A DNA stretch of 64,000 nucleotides, taken from assembly GCA_019828565.1 (NCBI GenBank), contig JAHDYR010000062.1, positions 1,178,001-1,242,000 on the forward strand, read 5' to 3'. The first letter of the stretch is position 1; every line of letters begins with the position of its first letter. The translations under genes and the position numbers were made by a program. The notes below the pieces were generated by a model that was not told where the DNA came from, did not search any database, and saw only the letters and a program-made list of their open reading frames with translations. Positions 49,052-58,470 of this stretch are shown in pieces. Source of the stretch: Carpediemonas membranifera. Taxonomy: Eukaryota > Fornicata.

Positions 49052-49386
49052 TATTGTTGCTTGGCCTGGTTTTCAGCTCAGCTCTCGCCAATCGATCAAT
49101 GACATGGCAGGATAAGGTCTGGATGATTTAAGCGGAAATGGACGTGATAGACGATGGGCATGGCCGGCACAGGGGATATGCGTGCGTTTCAGGCTTTGGC
49201 AGGCGTGTCCACTTCTTCTGAACTCCTCAACCCTTCAGATTGATTGGTGCGAGCTGACGGTAAGCACGGAGATGTATACATGCACGGCACTTGGTACAGC
49301 CATAACATCCCCTGCCCCATGCTCTTCGACCTTGCCGCACTTTTGGACACAAGAGCGACAAAACTCGCTTTCTTCACCAACATCAG

Positions 49387-50013
49387 ATGGACACTGCGAA
49401 AGAGGTCACTACGTTGTACAAAAGACACATAGATAGCCATATTGACGATCTTCCCAAGATTCTCGAGGATTTCACGGCGAGGGGGACGACAAACGACGCA
49501 GTAACCGGACACCTCGACACAATTCGGGCCCAGCACAAGGAAATGGCTGATTTGCACAAGAAAATCATCTCTGCCAAGCGCCGCCTGATCTCCTGCCGCG
49601 TCAAACGGGTCAAGGAGCACGCCACAGAGGACGCGCTGCTCATCCAGGACGTCCAGGACCGCCGTCGCATCGGCCAGCTGTATGAGTACATACACAACTA
49701 CACCACCACGACCTCAGCGGATATTGAGGCCCACCGGCGGCTCCTCGACCTTCTCCCGACGCACGCCGCACTGGCTGGTGACACGGAGCAGCTCAGTGGG
49801 GAGATTGTCAACACCGACATCGATCACGCCTTCGCAGAGGCTCATAACCTTGCCATTGAGGAGCGGATGGCGTTACTGCGGCAGCTGGAGGCCGTGCGGG
49901 CAGAGATGGCGGGCGAGGTCGACCGCCGGGTGCGGCAGACCGTGCAGCTGGTTGCAGACGCTGGGGAAGTCATTGCGGAGTGTGTGGAGGATGTCAAGAG
50001 GGCTGTTTCCTGA
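49387..50013 (+). CDS. Hypothetical coiled-coil protein
   Basis: 208 residues from ATG 49387. The whole chain is helical and heptad-rich (HKEMADLHKKIISAKRRLIS; ERMALLRQLEAVRAEMAGEV). A basic patch (SAKRRLISCRVKRVK) lies near residue 65. No known family is recognised; it could be a small scaffold or ciliary protein. It lies head-to-head with the proteasome alpha-4 gene, sharing a 335-bp region with no other gene in it. Codon use is normal. Confidence 0.65.
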   Translation: MDTAKEVTTLYKRHIDSHIDDLPKILEDFTARGTTNDAVTGHLDTIRAQHKEMADLHKKIISAKRRLISCRVKRVKEHATEDALLIQDVQDRRRIGQLYEYIHNYTTTTSADIEAHRRLLDLLPTHAALAGDTEQLSGEIVNTDIDHAFAEAHNLAIEERMALLRQLEAVRAEMAGEVDRRVRQTVQLVADAGEVIAECVEDVKRAVS

Positions 50014-50082
50014 GTGAGTTCTCCCATTATTAGACTGGGCCCGTCGACGGAGATGGGCACCGGCCCCACGCCACGCATGGTC

Positions 50083-50098
50083 ATGTAATACAGAGTGC
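50083..50098. repeat. 16-bp direct repeat, left copy
   Basis: ATGTAATACAGAGTGC occurs here and again at 50363-50378, flanking a 264-bp segment that holds the family A fragment. It looks like a target-site duplication. Confidence 0.75.
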
Positions 50099-50104
50099 CT
50101 CACG

Positions 50105-50332
50105 GTGGTTAACCCCAGGCCGGACGGATCCAACATCGACCCGTCTGCCGTGAGGCTCGTGACCTTCCTGAAGTCTGCGGGAGCCAGGTACCCCATACCT
50201 GCCCGCAAGATCGCCCTCACCATTGCCGACGCCCTCATGTCCGCTACCCTTCTGGTGTATGACAGGTGGGCGCTCAAGCTGGGACTATTCAACCCGCTGG
50301 AGTTCATTCCAGTCATGGACTCTGTTGCCTAA
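50105..50332 (+). pseudogene. 5'-truncated gene fragment, family A copy 2
   Basis: 75 residues in an open frame without ATG, ending PLEFIPVMDSVA and TAA. It shares its C-terminal 50 residues with 27845-28028; the shared nucleotides are about 85-90% alike and differences are mainly synonymous. After the stop comes GAAATAAATGG, a polyadenylation-like sequence, and then the right copy of a 16-bp direct repeat. The pattern, a 3' coding end plus short 3' UTR between matching direct repeats, is what a 5'-truncated retrocopy would leave. There is no poly(A) tract. The parent protein is unknown to me. Confidence 0.6.
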
Positions 50333-50362
50333 GCCAGCGTTTACTGTGAAATAAATGGAGTA

Positions 50363-50378
50363 ATGTAATACAGAGTGC
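50363..50378. repeat. 16-bp direct repeat, right copy
   Basis: Identical to 50083-50098. See that entry. Confidence 0.75.
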
Positions 50379-50560
50379 TGTTTACCAATTAAACACGACG
50401 CCGGGAATAATTACTGCATGCCGACATCCGCCAATAATAACTCGAGCCAATCGGGATGGATGACACAACCCAACACCGGTATTACGTAGCCTTGTTAGTC
50501 CCCGGCGCCACATTCATGCTGCTCACGGCCGCTTGGTTGTCGGAAACCTCATGAGATGGT

Positions 50561-50626
50561 GAAGTATCATAGAGTGCACAGTGCAAGCAGTAAAGTAGGA
50601 CTCTCAATCGTCTATAGCAGACTTCA
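50561..50626 (+). repeat. 66-bp sequence identical to 36972-37037
   Basis: Perfect match in inverted orientation to the other site. It ends 58 nt before the kinase ATG and 8 nt before ATTCGCAGATTA, a variant of the core-like element. It is noncoding in both places. Confidence 0.9.
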
Positions 50627-50684
50627 GATGGAAAATTCGCAGATTACGCCAATTCATCGGAGCTGAGCGGCCCAAAACAGCCGC

Positions 50685-52380
50685 ATGAACAGGTATTCAG
50701 TATTACATACACTAGGCGACGGTGCATATGGTTCTGTGATCCAGGCCGTCCACAAACAGACCGGGCAACTCGTACGTTCCCCAGCTTCCCATCCAGTCTT
50801 ACGCAGGTTGCCATCAAGCGCATGAAGAAGAAATATTATCTCTGGGAAGAATGTGTGAACCTTAGAGAGGTGAAGGTACGTCTATTGTCATCGATGCACT
50901 CACACAGAGCCTCATGAAGCTGATCCACGTCAACATCATCCGGTTACTCGAGGTCATCCGCCAGGACGACTTCCTCTACTTCGTCATGGAGTACGCCGAC
51001 GGCGGGAACCTCTACCAGCTGACCCAGAAGCGCGACCAATACATTCCTGAGGCGAAGATACGATCCATGATGTACCAAGTTCTCCAGGGGCTCAATTATA
51101 TGCACGCCAACGGGTATTTCCACCGAGACATCAAGCCGGAGAACATCCTCATCAGCAACGACGTCCTCAAGATCGCCGACTTCGGTCTGGCCCGTGAGAT
51201 CAGGTCCCGCCCGCCCTTCACTGAGTACGTCTCGACCCGATGGTACAGGGCCCCCGAGGTGCTGCTGCGGAGCCCCAAGTACTCCTCCCCCATCGACATC
51301 TGGGCTGTGGGGACGATCATGGCCGAGCTGTACACCTTCAGACCACTGTTCCCGGGGAACTCGGAGGTTGACGAGATCAATAAGATTGTCCAGATCTTGG
51401 GAACGCCATCCAATTGGGAGGAGGGGTTCAGGCTCGCGACTAAGATGAACTTCAGGTTCCCCACTGCCGATGCTGCTGATATGAAGCGCGTTCTGGGTGG
51501 AGCGTCGGATGATGCCGTCGACTTGATCGAGAAGATGCTGTCGTTTAACCCTCTCAGCAGACCTACAGCCGCACAGGCCCTGCAGCACCCGTTCTTCACG
51601 AAGCACGCGGCCAGCCTGGCGCCTAATAAGGCGAGCCCAGAGTCACGGAAGGCAGATTTGATCGGATCCTTCACCCCGTCGTCACTGTCGTCCAGCGTGT
51701 CGCACGGGGCCAGCAACCAGCAGCGCAGGCAGGGTGAGTGGAGCAACGCGACGCCCTCTGCACAGAAGACGGTGACGAACGACGTTGGGTCGACCCCACA
51801 GGGCATCGTGGCTGGCACCAAGCTCTCTAGCACCACGCTGCAGGCCATTCAGCACGCTAGGGCAACCCTGGCGGCGGCCACCAAGGCCCCGGGCAAGGTT
51901 CCCGCGCCCATGGAGCGCATGGGAAGCATCCACAAGACCAACCCCAGCCCGGGTCACGCGACACACCAGAGTCACCACGCACACACCACGGGCCCCACCA
52001 GCCAGCCGGCCCAGTACAACTCCAAGTCATCTGGGCCGGCCAAGCTCGGATCTAAGGGCGGCACCAGGGACACGGCGAGTCTCATTGACAGGGCCAGGCG
52101 GGCGGCAGCGAATTCCGGCAACTCGGGCGGAGTCGGGTCAGTCCGTGATGTGCCCGGTCGGTCGCACTCGAGCTTGAACCGGCAGATCGGGCGTGACCAC
52201 GCGGTGTCTGGGATCCGGGACAGCTCGGGCATCCCCCGGGAGTCGTTTAGCCAGCCCGCCAGCCGTAACTACCCGTTTACCACTCGGAAGTCGTCTGCCT
52301 CGAAGACCAACCCGCTAGCGGCCGGCCGGGTCGGGCGAGGGCTCTTGAGCGGCAGCGGGGTGTTGCCACCCATCGGATGA
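50685..52380 (+). CDS. MAK/ICK/MOK (RCK) family ciliary kinase
   Basis: Three exons, 50685-50771, 50807-50875 and 50908-52380, with introns 35 nt (GTACGT..TTACGCAG) and 32 nt (GTACGT..CTCACACAG); 542 residues. Exon 1 holds the glycine loop ([12 protein letters not shown]), exon 2 the VAIKRMKKK lysine. [11 protein letters not shown] and [20 protein letters not shown] give a TEY activation motif followed by [20 protein letters not shown], typical of RCK kinases that control flagellar length (LF4, DYF-5). The C-terminal 240 residues are basic, Ser/Gly-rich and disordered. Upstream 50561-50626 is the shared 66-bp sequence. Confidence 0.92.
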
Positions 52381-52447
52381 GGAATTGTCTGTTTTTACGA
52401 GTTTAAATGCTAGTTGCAAGCTATGATACAACAACCGCCCTATCACA

Positions 52448-53227
52448 TCATGCCACTACTTGGGTGAGTGGGTTCACCATCACGACTCTATGGACCTTCA
52501 CCGCCTCCCTGACTGCCCTTAGCCTGGATCTGGTAAGGAGGATGGCGTGGGAGATCGTGATAAAGCTCATCTGAAGGGAAATCACTGCCTTGCCTATGAC
52601 ATATGTGGTTTGTGACAAGGCGAATAGTACCTCGTAGGCGAGGTTGACCTCCCGATCGGACACGCCGTGAGACAGCATGGCGCCAAGGTAGAAGCTGAGG
52701 GAGATAAACATGACCAGAACGTAAACGGTAAATGGGAGAACGAATGAAGCGACGAGGAAGGAGTAGTTGGTCTGCCGCTTCCTCTTGCCCCTGGAGGCGG
52801 CGAAGAGCCGACTCACAACGTACAGGAATATTTCCCATTGCACGATGACGATGATCAGGACAATCACATTCCTGATGACATCGAAGGACTGGGCAATGAT
52901 GGGGGATGTGTCTCCGACAACAAGGACAGTTGCAGTCCGGATGAACGCGAGCAGCGTCGAGACTGTCCACACGATAGTGTGCTCCCAGAGCGGGGTGACC
53001 AAGAACCTCTGCCTGGAGAGCAGCGCGCCCTGCTGCAGCGACTTTGCGGCCGTGACTCTGGCCAGGAAGATGTATGTCTTGCGGCGTGCCGCTTTTGCTG
53101 ACAATGTCCATGCTGGGTAGTAGATTACGATGCAGATACAGCAAAGTGTGCAAAATGGAGTCATAAAGACGGGTGAGTATTGTCCTATGAACTCGCAGCT
53201 ATTATATACCACATCACGGAAGGTCAT
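52448..53227 (-). CDS. Hypothetical multi-pass membrane protein
   Basis: 259 residues from ATG 53227. Six or seven membrane segments can be marked: PFCTLCCICIVIYYPAW, IVWTVSTLLAFIRTATVLVV, VIVLIIVIVQWEIFLYVVSR, FLVASFVLPFTVYVLVMFIS extending to a second helix, AYEVLFALSQTTYVIGKAVI and SLQMSFITISHAILL. Loops are basic. The layout could fit a seven-helix receptor but I see no family motif. It is convergent with the kinase gene (67-bp gap). Confidence 0.7.
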   Translation of the reverse strand: MTFRDVVYNSCEFIGQYSPVFMTPFCTLCCICIVIYYPAWTLSAKAARRKTYIFLARVTAAKSLQQGALLSRQRFLVTPLWEHTIVWTVSTLLAFIRTATVLVVGDTSPIIAQSFDVIRNVIVLIIVIVQWEIFLYVVSRLFAASRGKRKRQTNYSFLVASFVLPFTVYVLVMFISLSFYLGAMLSHGVSDREVNLAYEVLFALSQTTYVIGKAVISLQMSFITISHAILLTRSRLRAVREAVKVHRVVMVNPLTQVVA

Positions 53228-53477
53228 GGAGCGGAATTCTGTTGCGTCGTGTCATTGGATCGCAGATTATCTGCGGTCGGTGAGTTTCGAGACTTCCCTG
53301 CAGTACATCCCAGGTCTACCCCAACAACACTACTGCTGGCCTCACCTGCAGCACATCGCTTATGACATGTCAGTCGATAAGGTGCGTGACATCGTCGATG
53401 TCGTCGTGCGTGATAAAGCTGCCTGCTTGGCACGACCGGAATAGCCACGTCGGATCTTTACGGGAGTCATACCTTGC

Positions 53478-54101
53478 ATGTTTGCACGAAGGACACTGAT
53501 GCCAGGCGGGAAAATTCTCCGAATTTTGAAGGTCCGGATGCCGATTCAACTGAAGACATCGAACGATGCAGCGTCGTTCTTGATGGCCCGAAGCCAGTCA
53601 AGTATGCTGGAAAACACAACCAACACGAACTCCGTTCACTTCACACAACAGTCGCGTGCGACGCCGCAACCAAGGCTGAATAGCGCCCGTAAGCAACCAA
53701 AGCCGACTCCAAGCAATCCACTACCGTTCAGCTCAGCTGATTTCTCTCCAGCAAGGCATCAGCCGATTCACCATCCATCTCCAGCCTCCCCGGCGCTCTA
53801 CAGCACCACCGCCCCGCTGGAACCCCCGGCCCCTCTAAGCGTGGCAGTGACGAACCAGCACAGGGGCCTTACTATCTCCCAGAAATGGCCGAACGTCGAG
53901 CGCATCGACCTCAGGGATGCCATATCGCCCCATGAGACAATCCGTTTCAAGAAGGACAGTAGGATGACCGCTGGACCACTCGCAGTGGACATAGTGCCAT
54001 TCAGGGAGGTCGACGTGATGCCAGAGGTGCGGGGTAAGCAGCCACCGAGGAGGGGGCCGCAGTCGACGGCGGCCATCGCCCACCTCGCCTATGGGCGGTG
54101 A
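53478..54101 (+). CDS. Hypothetical Pro/Ser-rich protein
   Basis: 207 residues from ATG 53478; a later ATG at 53538 is also possible. Low complexity, rich in Pro, Ser, Gln and Asn (for example PKPTPSNPLPFSSADFSPAR). The C-terminal third (SQKWPNVERIDLRDAISPHE) is less biased and may fold. No domain recognised. Codon use in the last 300 bp is C/G-ending, which supports coding; the first 150 bp are AT-richer. Confidence 0.5.
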   Translation: MFARRTLMPGGKILRILKVRMPIQLKTSNDAASFLMARSQSSMLENTTNTNSVHFTQQSRATPQPRLNSARKQPKPTPSNPLPFSSADFSPARHQPIHHPSPASPALYSTTAPLEPPAPLSVAVTNQHRGLTISQKWPNVERIDLRDAISPHETIRFKKDSRMTAGPLAVDIVPFREVDVMPEVRGKQPPRRGPQSTAAIAHLAYGR

Positions 54102-54224
54102 GGGCGCATCTTTTCTGGTTAATAGCCGTGTATTAGTATCGTTAGTACCTTGGTCCGTTGGCGTAGGGGACTATAAACGAGTTCACGCCAGGTGCAGGTT
54201 TAGGACTGTTTCGAACGTACGCAG

Positions 54225-54848
54225 ATGAGCAGAGAGAGAAACCTGGCTAAGATCGCGGAATCGACGTTTAGCAAGCTAGATAAGGTTGTATGTTGCATAT
54301 CACCAGCCCAATTGGTCTATAACACAGCATAGTGAGATCTTCACGATGACGTACGGTGCTATTGTCACAACGCTTGTGGAAGACCTCGATAACGTTGACG
54401 AAGTTAACGCTCAATTGGATAAGATGTATGCTCCTTTCGTTCATTCTCATACAGGGGCCACAACATCGGCGAACGTCTCGTTGACGAGCTGCTCGCCAAG
54501 ACGGGCCTGAACCCGCAGCCTGACATGCGGTACGTCATGGAGATCGTAACACGGGTCGGGTTCCGCATATACCTGGGCATAACGCCGACCCTCAGCAACT
54601 GGAACGCCGACTCGACGACCGTGACCCTGTCGTTCCGGGACTCCGCGCTGTCAGACTGGGTCGAGCTCCCACACACGCTCGACGACCTCTCGTACTTCCA
54701 GCTGGTGTGCGGTGTGATCCGCGGTGCGTTGGAGATGCTTGGGATGAAGGTGAAGTGTACGATTACCGCCGATAAGCTCAAGGGGGCACAGACGACGGAC
54801 ATTCTAGTGGAACTGCAGGAGGTCATGCAGGCCAAGTTCTATAACTGA
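54225..54848 (+). CDS. TRAPPC3: TRAPP complex subunit BET3/TRAPPC3
   Basis: Three exons, 54225-54287, 54328-54425 and 54455-54848, introns 40 nt (GTATGT..TATAACACAG) and 29 nt (GTATGC..TCATACAG); 184 residues. The join gives EIFTMTYGAIVTTLVEDLDN, then QLDKMGHNIGERLVDELLAK, YLGITPTLSNW and VCGVIRGALEMLGM, all Bet3 hallmarks. In other species a conserved cysteine in the central YLGITP..C(G)VxxGALE area is palmitoylated; the C of VCGVIRGALE is present. BET3 is a core subunit of TRAPP, the Rab1 exchange factor for ER-Golgi traffic. GGTGCAGGTTTAGG, a variant of the recurring element, lies about 20-35 nt upstream. Confidence 0.95.
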
Positions 54849-55052
54849 GCGTGCACTAGGCGCGTTGTAAATTCCAGCTTTTCAGCTCAGCCACGAAGGC
54901 CGGAAGTTTTAAAAATTTTACGAAACAGGACGTCAGGGGCGATAGTATGCTAGTATGATTGCGCTGCGACTGTCCCAGGCTTCCAGCGCCATTTTCTGAA
55001 ACCGACTCGCCGTCCAGTCAGTGGGGCCGGAGACGTCTTTTTGAAGACGCCA

Positions 55053-56189
55053 ATGACCAGCGAAGTGAAGCGTATGGTGCTACGACCGAGATCATCGCGT
55101 TTAGACTTAGAGGAGTCGCATTCTCGTTCCGATCGAGCCGATCGAGCTGAAGCACGCTTAAAACGTTCCGCCAAGCCAACGAAAGAGCCACTGAAGCAAA
55201 AATCAAGTGCTAAGAAAGCTGTTAGCGTGAAAACGGAAGATACTACTGGGCAAGTGCAGTGCTGCGATGATATGGAGCAGCTGGCCCTCTTCCTTTCATC
55301 CCAAGCCCAGGACGAACCCGGCGACGCCGACGCCTCGGCGGCAGAAGAGGAGGAAGACCCTTTTTCCATTCTCCTCGCCGCGTCCCAGATGGTGAAGACG
55401 GAGTCCCCTCCGCCGGCGTCCCCCGAGAGCCGGAGTCAGAGGAAACTCGAGGCCAAGATCCGGAACAACCGCGACAAGGGCATGCTACTGCCCGGTGAGA
55501 ACCTCACTGTAGAGGAGAAGGCGCTTGTCTTCCGCAAGAACGAGTATCTTGACTCTGCCACGGTGACGCGACGGAAGGCGGCGGCCAGGGAAGGGCTGGA
55601 GGAGACGACCGGCAAGGTTCTCAGGCTGCTGCAGGTCCGCGGCCGGATGCTCATCAACGACCTCATCAGCGGCATCGGGATCAACTACCGACGTGTGTAC
55701 GACATCCTCAACGTGCTCCAGTCGACCCCGCTGGTCAACAGAGTCGGGCCGGGCGGGACCAAGACGGACGATAAGAAGGAGCACAACGCCTCGACCTTCT
55801 CCGCCTACCAGCTGATGAACAAGGAGACCCCTGTCGTCATCAAGGCTCCCGTTGATCTCGAGACGGGCGAGGCCGAGGCTGAAGAGCTCGTTGGACACTT
55901 TATGGAGGGGCAGAGGGCCCATCAAATGATTACTACCATGCTCATGGGAGACGACGACGCGGTGGACGTCGAGGGCATGGCTACCATGGCCGACGGCGTT
56001 GACGACAACCCGGACGCCCAGAACACAGTGAGCCAGCCGCTGGACGTTGGCCCGACCCCGGCGCCGGTGTCGTCCTGGCCTACGGCGGACTGGGCGGCGT
56101 CCCGGACGATGACGGACCGGCAGACGACGGGGCAGCTCAGCCGGCGGCGGTACGGGCCTTATGGGTCCAGACGGCGCAATGAGGGCTAG
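55053..56189 (+). CDS. E2F/DP-like winged-helix transcription factor
   Basis: 378 residues from ATG 55053. The centre has KVLRLLQVRGRMLINDLISG followed by INYRRVYDILNVLQSTPLV; the RRVYDIxNVL..xxLV pattern is the E2F/DP DNA-recognition helix (RRxYDI). The N-terminal 130 residues are charged and disordered, and the C-terminus is low-complexity with acidic patches that could act as a transactivation region. E2F-DP dimers control S-phase genes. Only one winged helix is seen and a clear dimerisation coiled coil is not, so E2F versus DP cannot be decided. Confidence 0.75.
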   Translation: MTSEVKRMVLRPRSSRLDLEESHSRSDRADRAEARLKRSAKPTKEPLKQKSSAKKAVSVKTEDTTGQVQCCDDMEQLALFLSSQAQDEPGDADASAAEEEEDPFSILLAASQMVKTESPPPASPESRSQRKLEAKIRNNRDKGMLLPGENLTVEEKALVFRKNEYLDSATVTRRKAAAREGLEETTGKVLRLLQVRGRMLINDLISGIGINYRRVYDILNVLQSTPLVNRVGPGGTKTDDKKEHNASTFSAYQLMNKETPVVIKAPVDLETGEAEAEELVGHFMEGQRAHQMITTMLMGDDDAVDVEGMATMADGVDDNPDAQNTVSQPLDVGPTPAPVSSWPTADWAASRTMTDRQTTGQLSRRRYGPYGSRRRNEG

Positions 56190-56434
56190 GGGTGGCGTGG
56201 GACGGTATCAGCAGCGTGGTAGCTCTATTCATGGCTATATTAAACAGCCTGCGGGTGTGCTGTTGGATGGAAGGCCGGATTGATCGGGGAAGGCAGCGGG
56301 GATTATCTGGCGGAGTGGGCGTGTTGGGGTGACCGTATGGCCTATATTACGATTGTCCGCTCGTTGCCTGGCTCCTGGCTGCCCCCGGTGGATGCCGCAG
56401 GTTATGTCACAACAACTCTCGATAACGGGCCATC

Positions 56435-56967
56435 ATGGGCGAGGACAGCCAAATGCACAGTAGGAACGAAACAATGTCGCGAATTATGCGGGATTTGATG
56501 AAAATGCACAGCGATAGCCCCCCTGGTATTTCAGCGGCCCCTGTCAGCGACGATATAAGTATGCATCCATCCCATCTGTCACACAGTGCACTGGCAAGCT
56601 ATCATATTGGGGCCAGAAGATACTCCATGGGAGAACGGCATCTTCGAGCTCACCGTGGACTTCCCCGACGTTCGTTCGCCGCCCCCAGCTCACCCAGGAC
56701 TACCCCCACAAGCCGCCGCGGTTCAAGTTCGTCACTAACATGTACCATCCGAACATATACGTCGATGGTAGCATTTGCCTGGACATCCTGCAGACGAACT
56801 GGAGCTCAGTGTACGACATCTCCGCGGTGCTCAACTCAATACGGTCGCTACTCACAGACCCGAACCCCAACAGCCCCGCTAACGTCGAGGCGGCGCGTCT
56901 GTTTGTTACAGACAAGGACGCGTACGAGCAGCAAGTGTTCCGGTGTGTACAACTCAGCCTGGCGTGA
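56435..56967 (+). CDS. RAD6/UBE2A-type ubiquitin-conjugating enzyme
   Basis: Three exons, 56435-56558, 56587-56669 and 56698-56967; introns 28 nt each (GTATGC..GTCACACAG and GTTCGT..CTCACCCAG); 158 residues. The spliced product has [38 protein letters not shown], then [40 protein letters not shown] (active-site Cys) and [16 protein letters not shown]. These match RAD6 across the chain. RAD6 monoubiquitinates histone H2B and PCNA. A shorter start at 56474 (MSRIM) would match the RAD6 N-terminus more closely. A CCGCAGGTTATG element lies about 30 nt upstream. Confidence 0.92.
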
Positions 56968-57203
56968 ATATTATTTCGTAAAGTTAGCATGACGCAGGGA
57001 CAGGCATGTGAGGCTTGGGTAGGGTGCAATTTACCTTCACACATAGGTGCTAGGATAGGGTCAGTTCCTTCTGGAACGGGGCGTGCAAGCGTGAAACCAT
57101 GGCCATCATGCTCATTCTACCCTGCTACGTCTCTCGCAACCCCGACACCACTGACTCCGTCGCTGAATGTGCAGCTTAGCCGCGCAACAGATTTTCCCGC
57201 CGC

Positions 57204-58415
57204 ATGCCGACCGCAGAACAAGGTGGTCTCGTGGTATATCCATCCAGTGTTGATTTTGGGATATTGCGGCCCAACTCCACGTATCAATACAGTCTCTGGG
57301 TGACGATGAAGCGCGGTACGCGATATTCGCGCGAATTTGAGGTTTGCACCAAGACACCAGCGGATGTCTTCCTCAAAATGGAATCAACAGGACTTGTATT
57401 CAAGATAATAGTGACGGTGAGCGCGCCACAGCCATGTGTAATCGACAACGCGATCGTTCTCACAACGAAGCATGAAAGGAGAGAAATTCCCCTCAAGGCG
57501 ACAGTAGCGGCAGAGAGATCAGCTCCATCACACTCCCTCTCTTCGTCAAAGGCGGCACAATCCCGGAGGTCGGCCCGGCCGTCCGCAGGCACGCGGCCGA
57601 TGAGCTCCAGACCGAGATCCAGCAGCATCGGCCAGCGGAGACAAGCCGCCCAGCGGACAGTGACTACTAGCAGCGGGAGGGTTAGAGTTAGCAGCAGTGC
57701 CAAGAGGCCGGAGACCAAACCGAGGCGCCGGGCCGAGCCCGTCCCAGTGCCGGACGACGACATGGACGACTTCGATGAGCTGGACAAGGATGCACTTGCA
57801 CGGTCGTACAACAATGTCAAGCGGGCCGTTACACCCACGCCTCTGATGAAGCAGGCCACGTATGATGCTGAGAAGCAGACCTGGGTCAGCGGCAAGAAGG
57901 GGGCGGGCTCCAACAAGCTGGAGCCCACCGTACCCGATGGGACAGACAGTGAAGAAGACTGGGATGCCTCAGACGATGGTGAGGAGCCCGCTCAGCTGAA
58001 GTTGAAGATGCCTGCCGACGTCGACATAAGGACGGACGCCAACGGGGCACCGACCCTTCAGATTCAGCCTCAGGAGTCCGACGAGGACTCAGAGTCGCAT
58101 TCAGACTCTGATCTCGACTGGGGCGACTCCGATGAGGAGAGCCAGCCGACGTCGATCAACGTCGGCAACAGCCTCATGGCGACCGGCAAGAAGGAGATGG
58201 TCGCCGTCCTCAAACAGTACCGCGTGTCGAGTGCGGAGTGGGCTGAGTGCAAGCGGGAGTGCGTTCTCCTGACGAAGCACATGGAGCGGGTCCACAGGGA
58301 GAGCAGCCGGGCGGGCCGCACTGGGCCCATCCAGGTCGGCGTTGAGGACGAGGCGCTGGTGCCGGAGCTGCTCAAGCACGAGCATACCATGGCACTGGAG
58401 AGGTTGCTGCAGTGA
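57204..58415 (+). CDS. ASH/MSP-like-domain protein with acidic coiled-coil tail
   Basis: 403 residues from ATG 57204. Residues 8-100 resemble an ASH (Ig-like, MSP-type) domain: VVYPSSVDFGILRPNSTYQY, FEVCTKTPADVFLKM and an end REIPLKATV. Such domains occur in ciliary and centrosomal proteins. The middle is Ser/Arg-rich, then acidic Asp/Glu/Ser runs, and the last 80 residues are helical (KKEMVAVLKQYRVSSAEWAE). No second domain is recognised. GTGCAGCTTAGCCG, a near copy of the recurring promoter element, is 21-35 nt upstream. It may be a ciliary component; this is inference. Confidence 0.65.
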   Translation: MPTAEQGGLVVYPSSVDFGILRPNSTYQYSLWVTMKRGTRYSREFEVCTKTPADVFLKMESTGLVFKIIVTVSAPQPCVIDNAIVLTTKHERREIPLKATVAAERSAPSHSLSSSKAAQSRRSARPSAGTRPMSSRPRSSSIGQRRQAAQRTVTTSSGRVRVSSSAKRPETKPRRRAEPVPVPDDDMDDFDELDKDALARSYNNVKRAVTPTPLMKQATYDAEKQTWVSGKKGAGSNKLEPTVPDGTDSEEDWDASDDGEEPAQLKLKMPADVDIRTDANGAPTLQIQPQESDEDSESHSDSDLDWGDSDEESQPTSINVGNSLMATGKKEMVAVLKQYRVSSAEWAECKRECVLLTKHMERVHRESSRAGRTGPIQVGVEDEALVPELLKHEHTMALERLLQ

Positions 58416-58470
58416 GGTAAAGCAGTCAGATTTAGTGCAGCGTCCATAAATAAAAATCTCAGGGCCGGTC

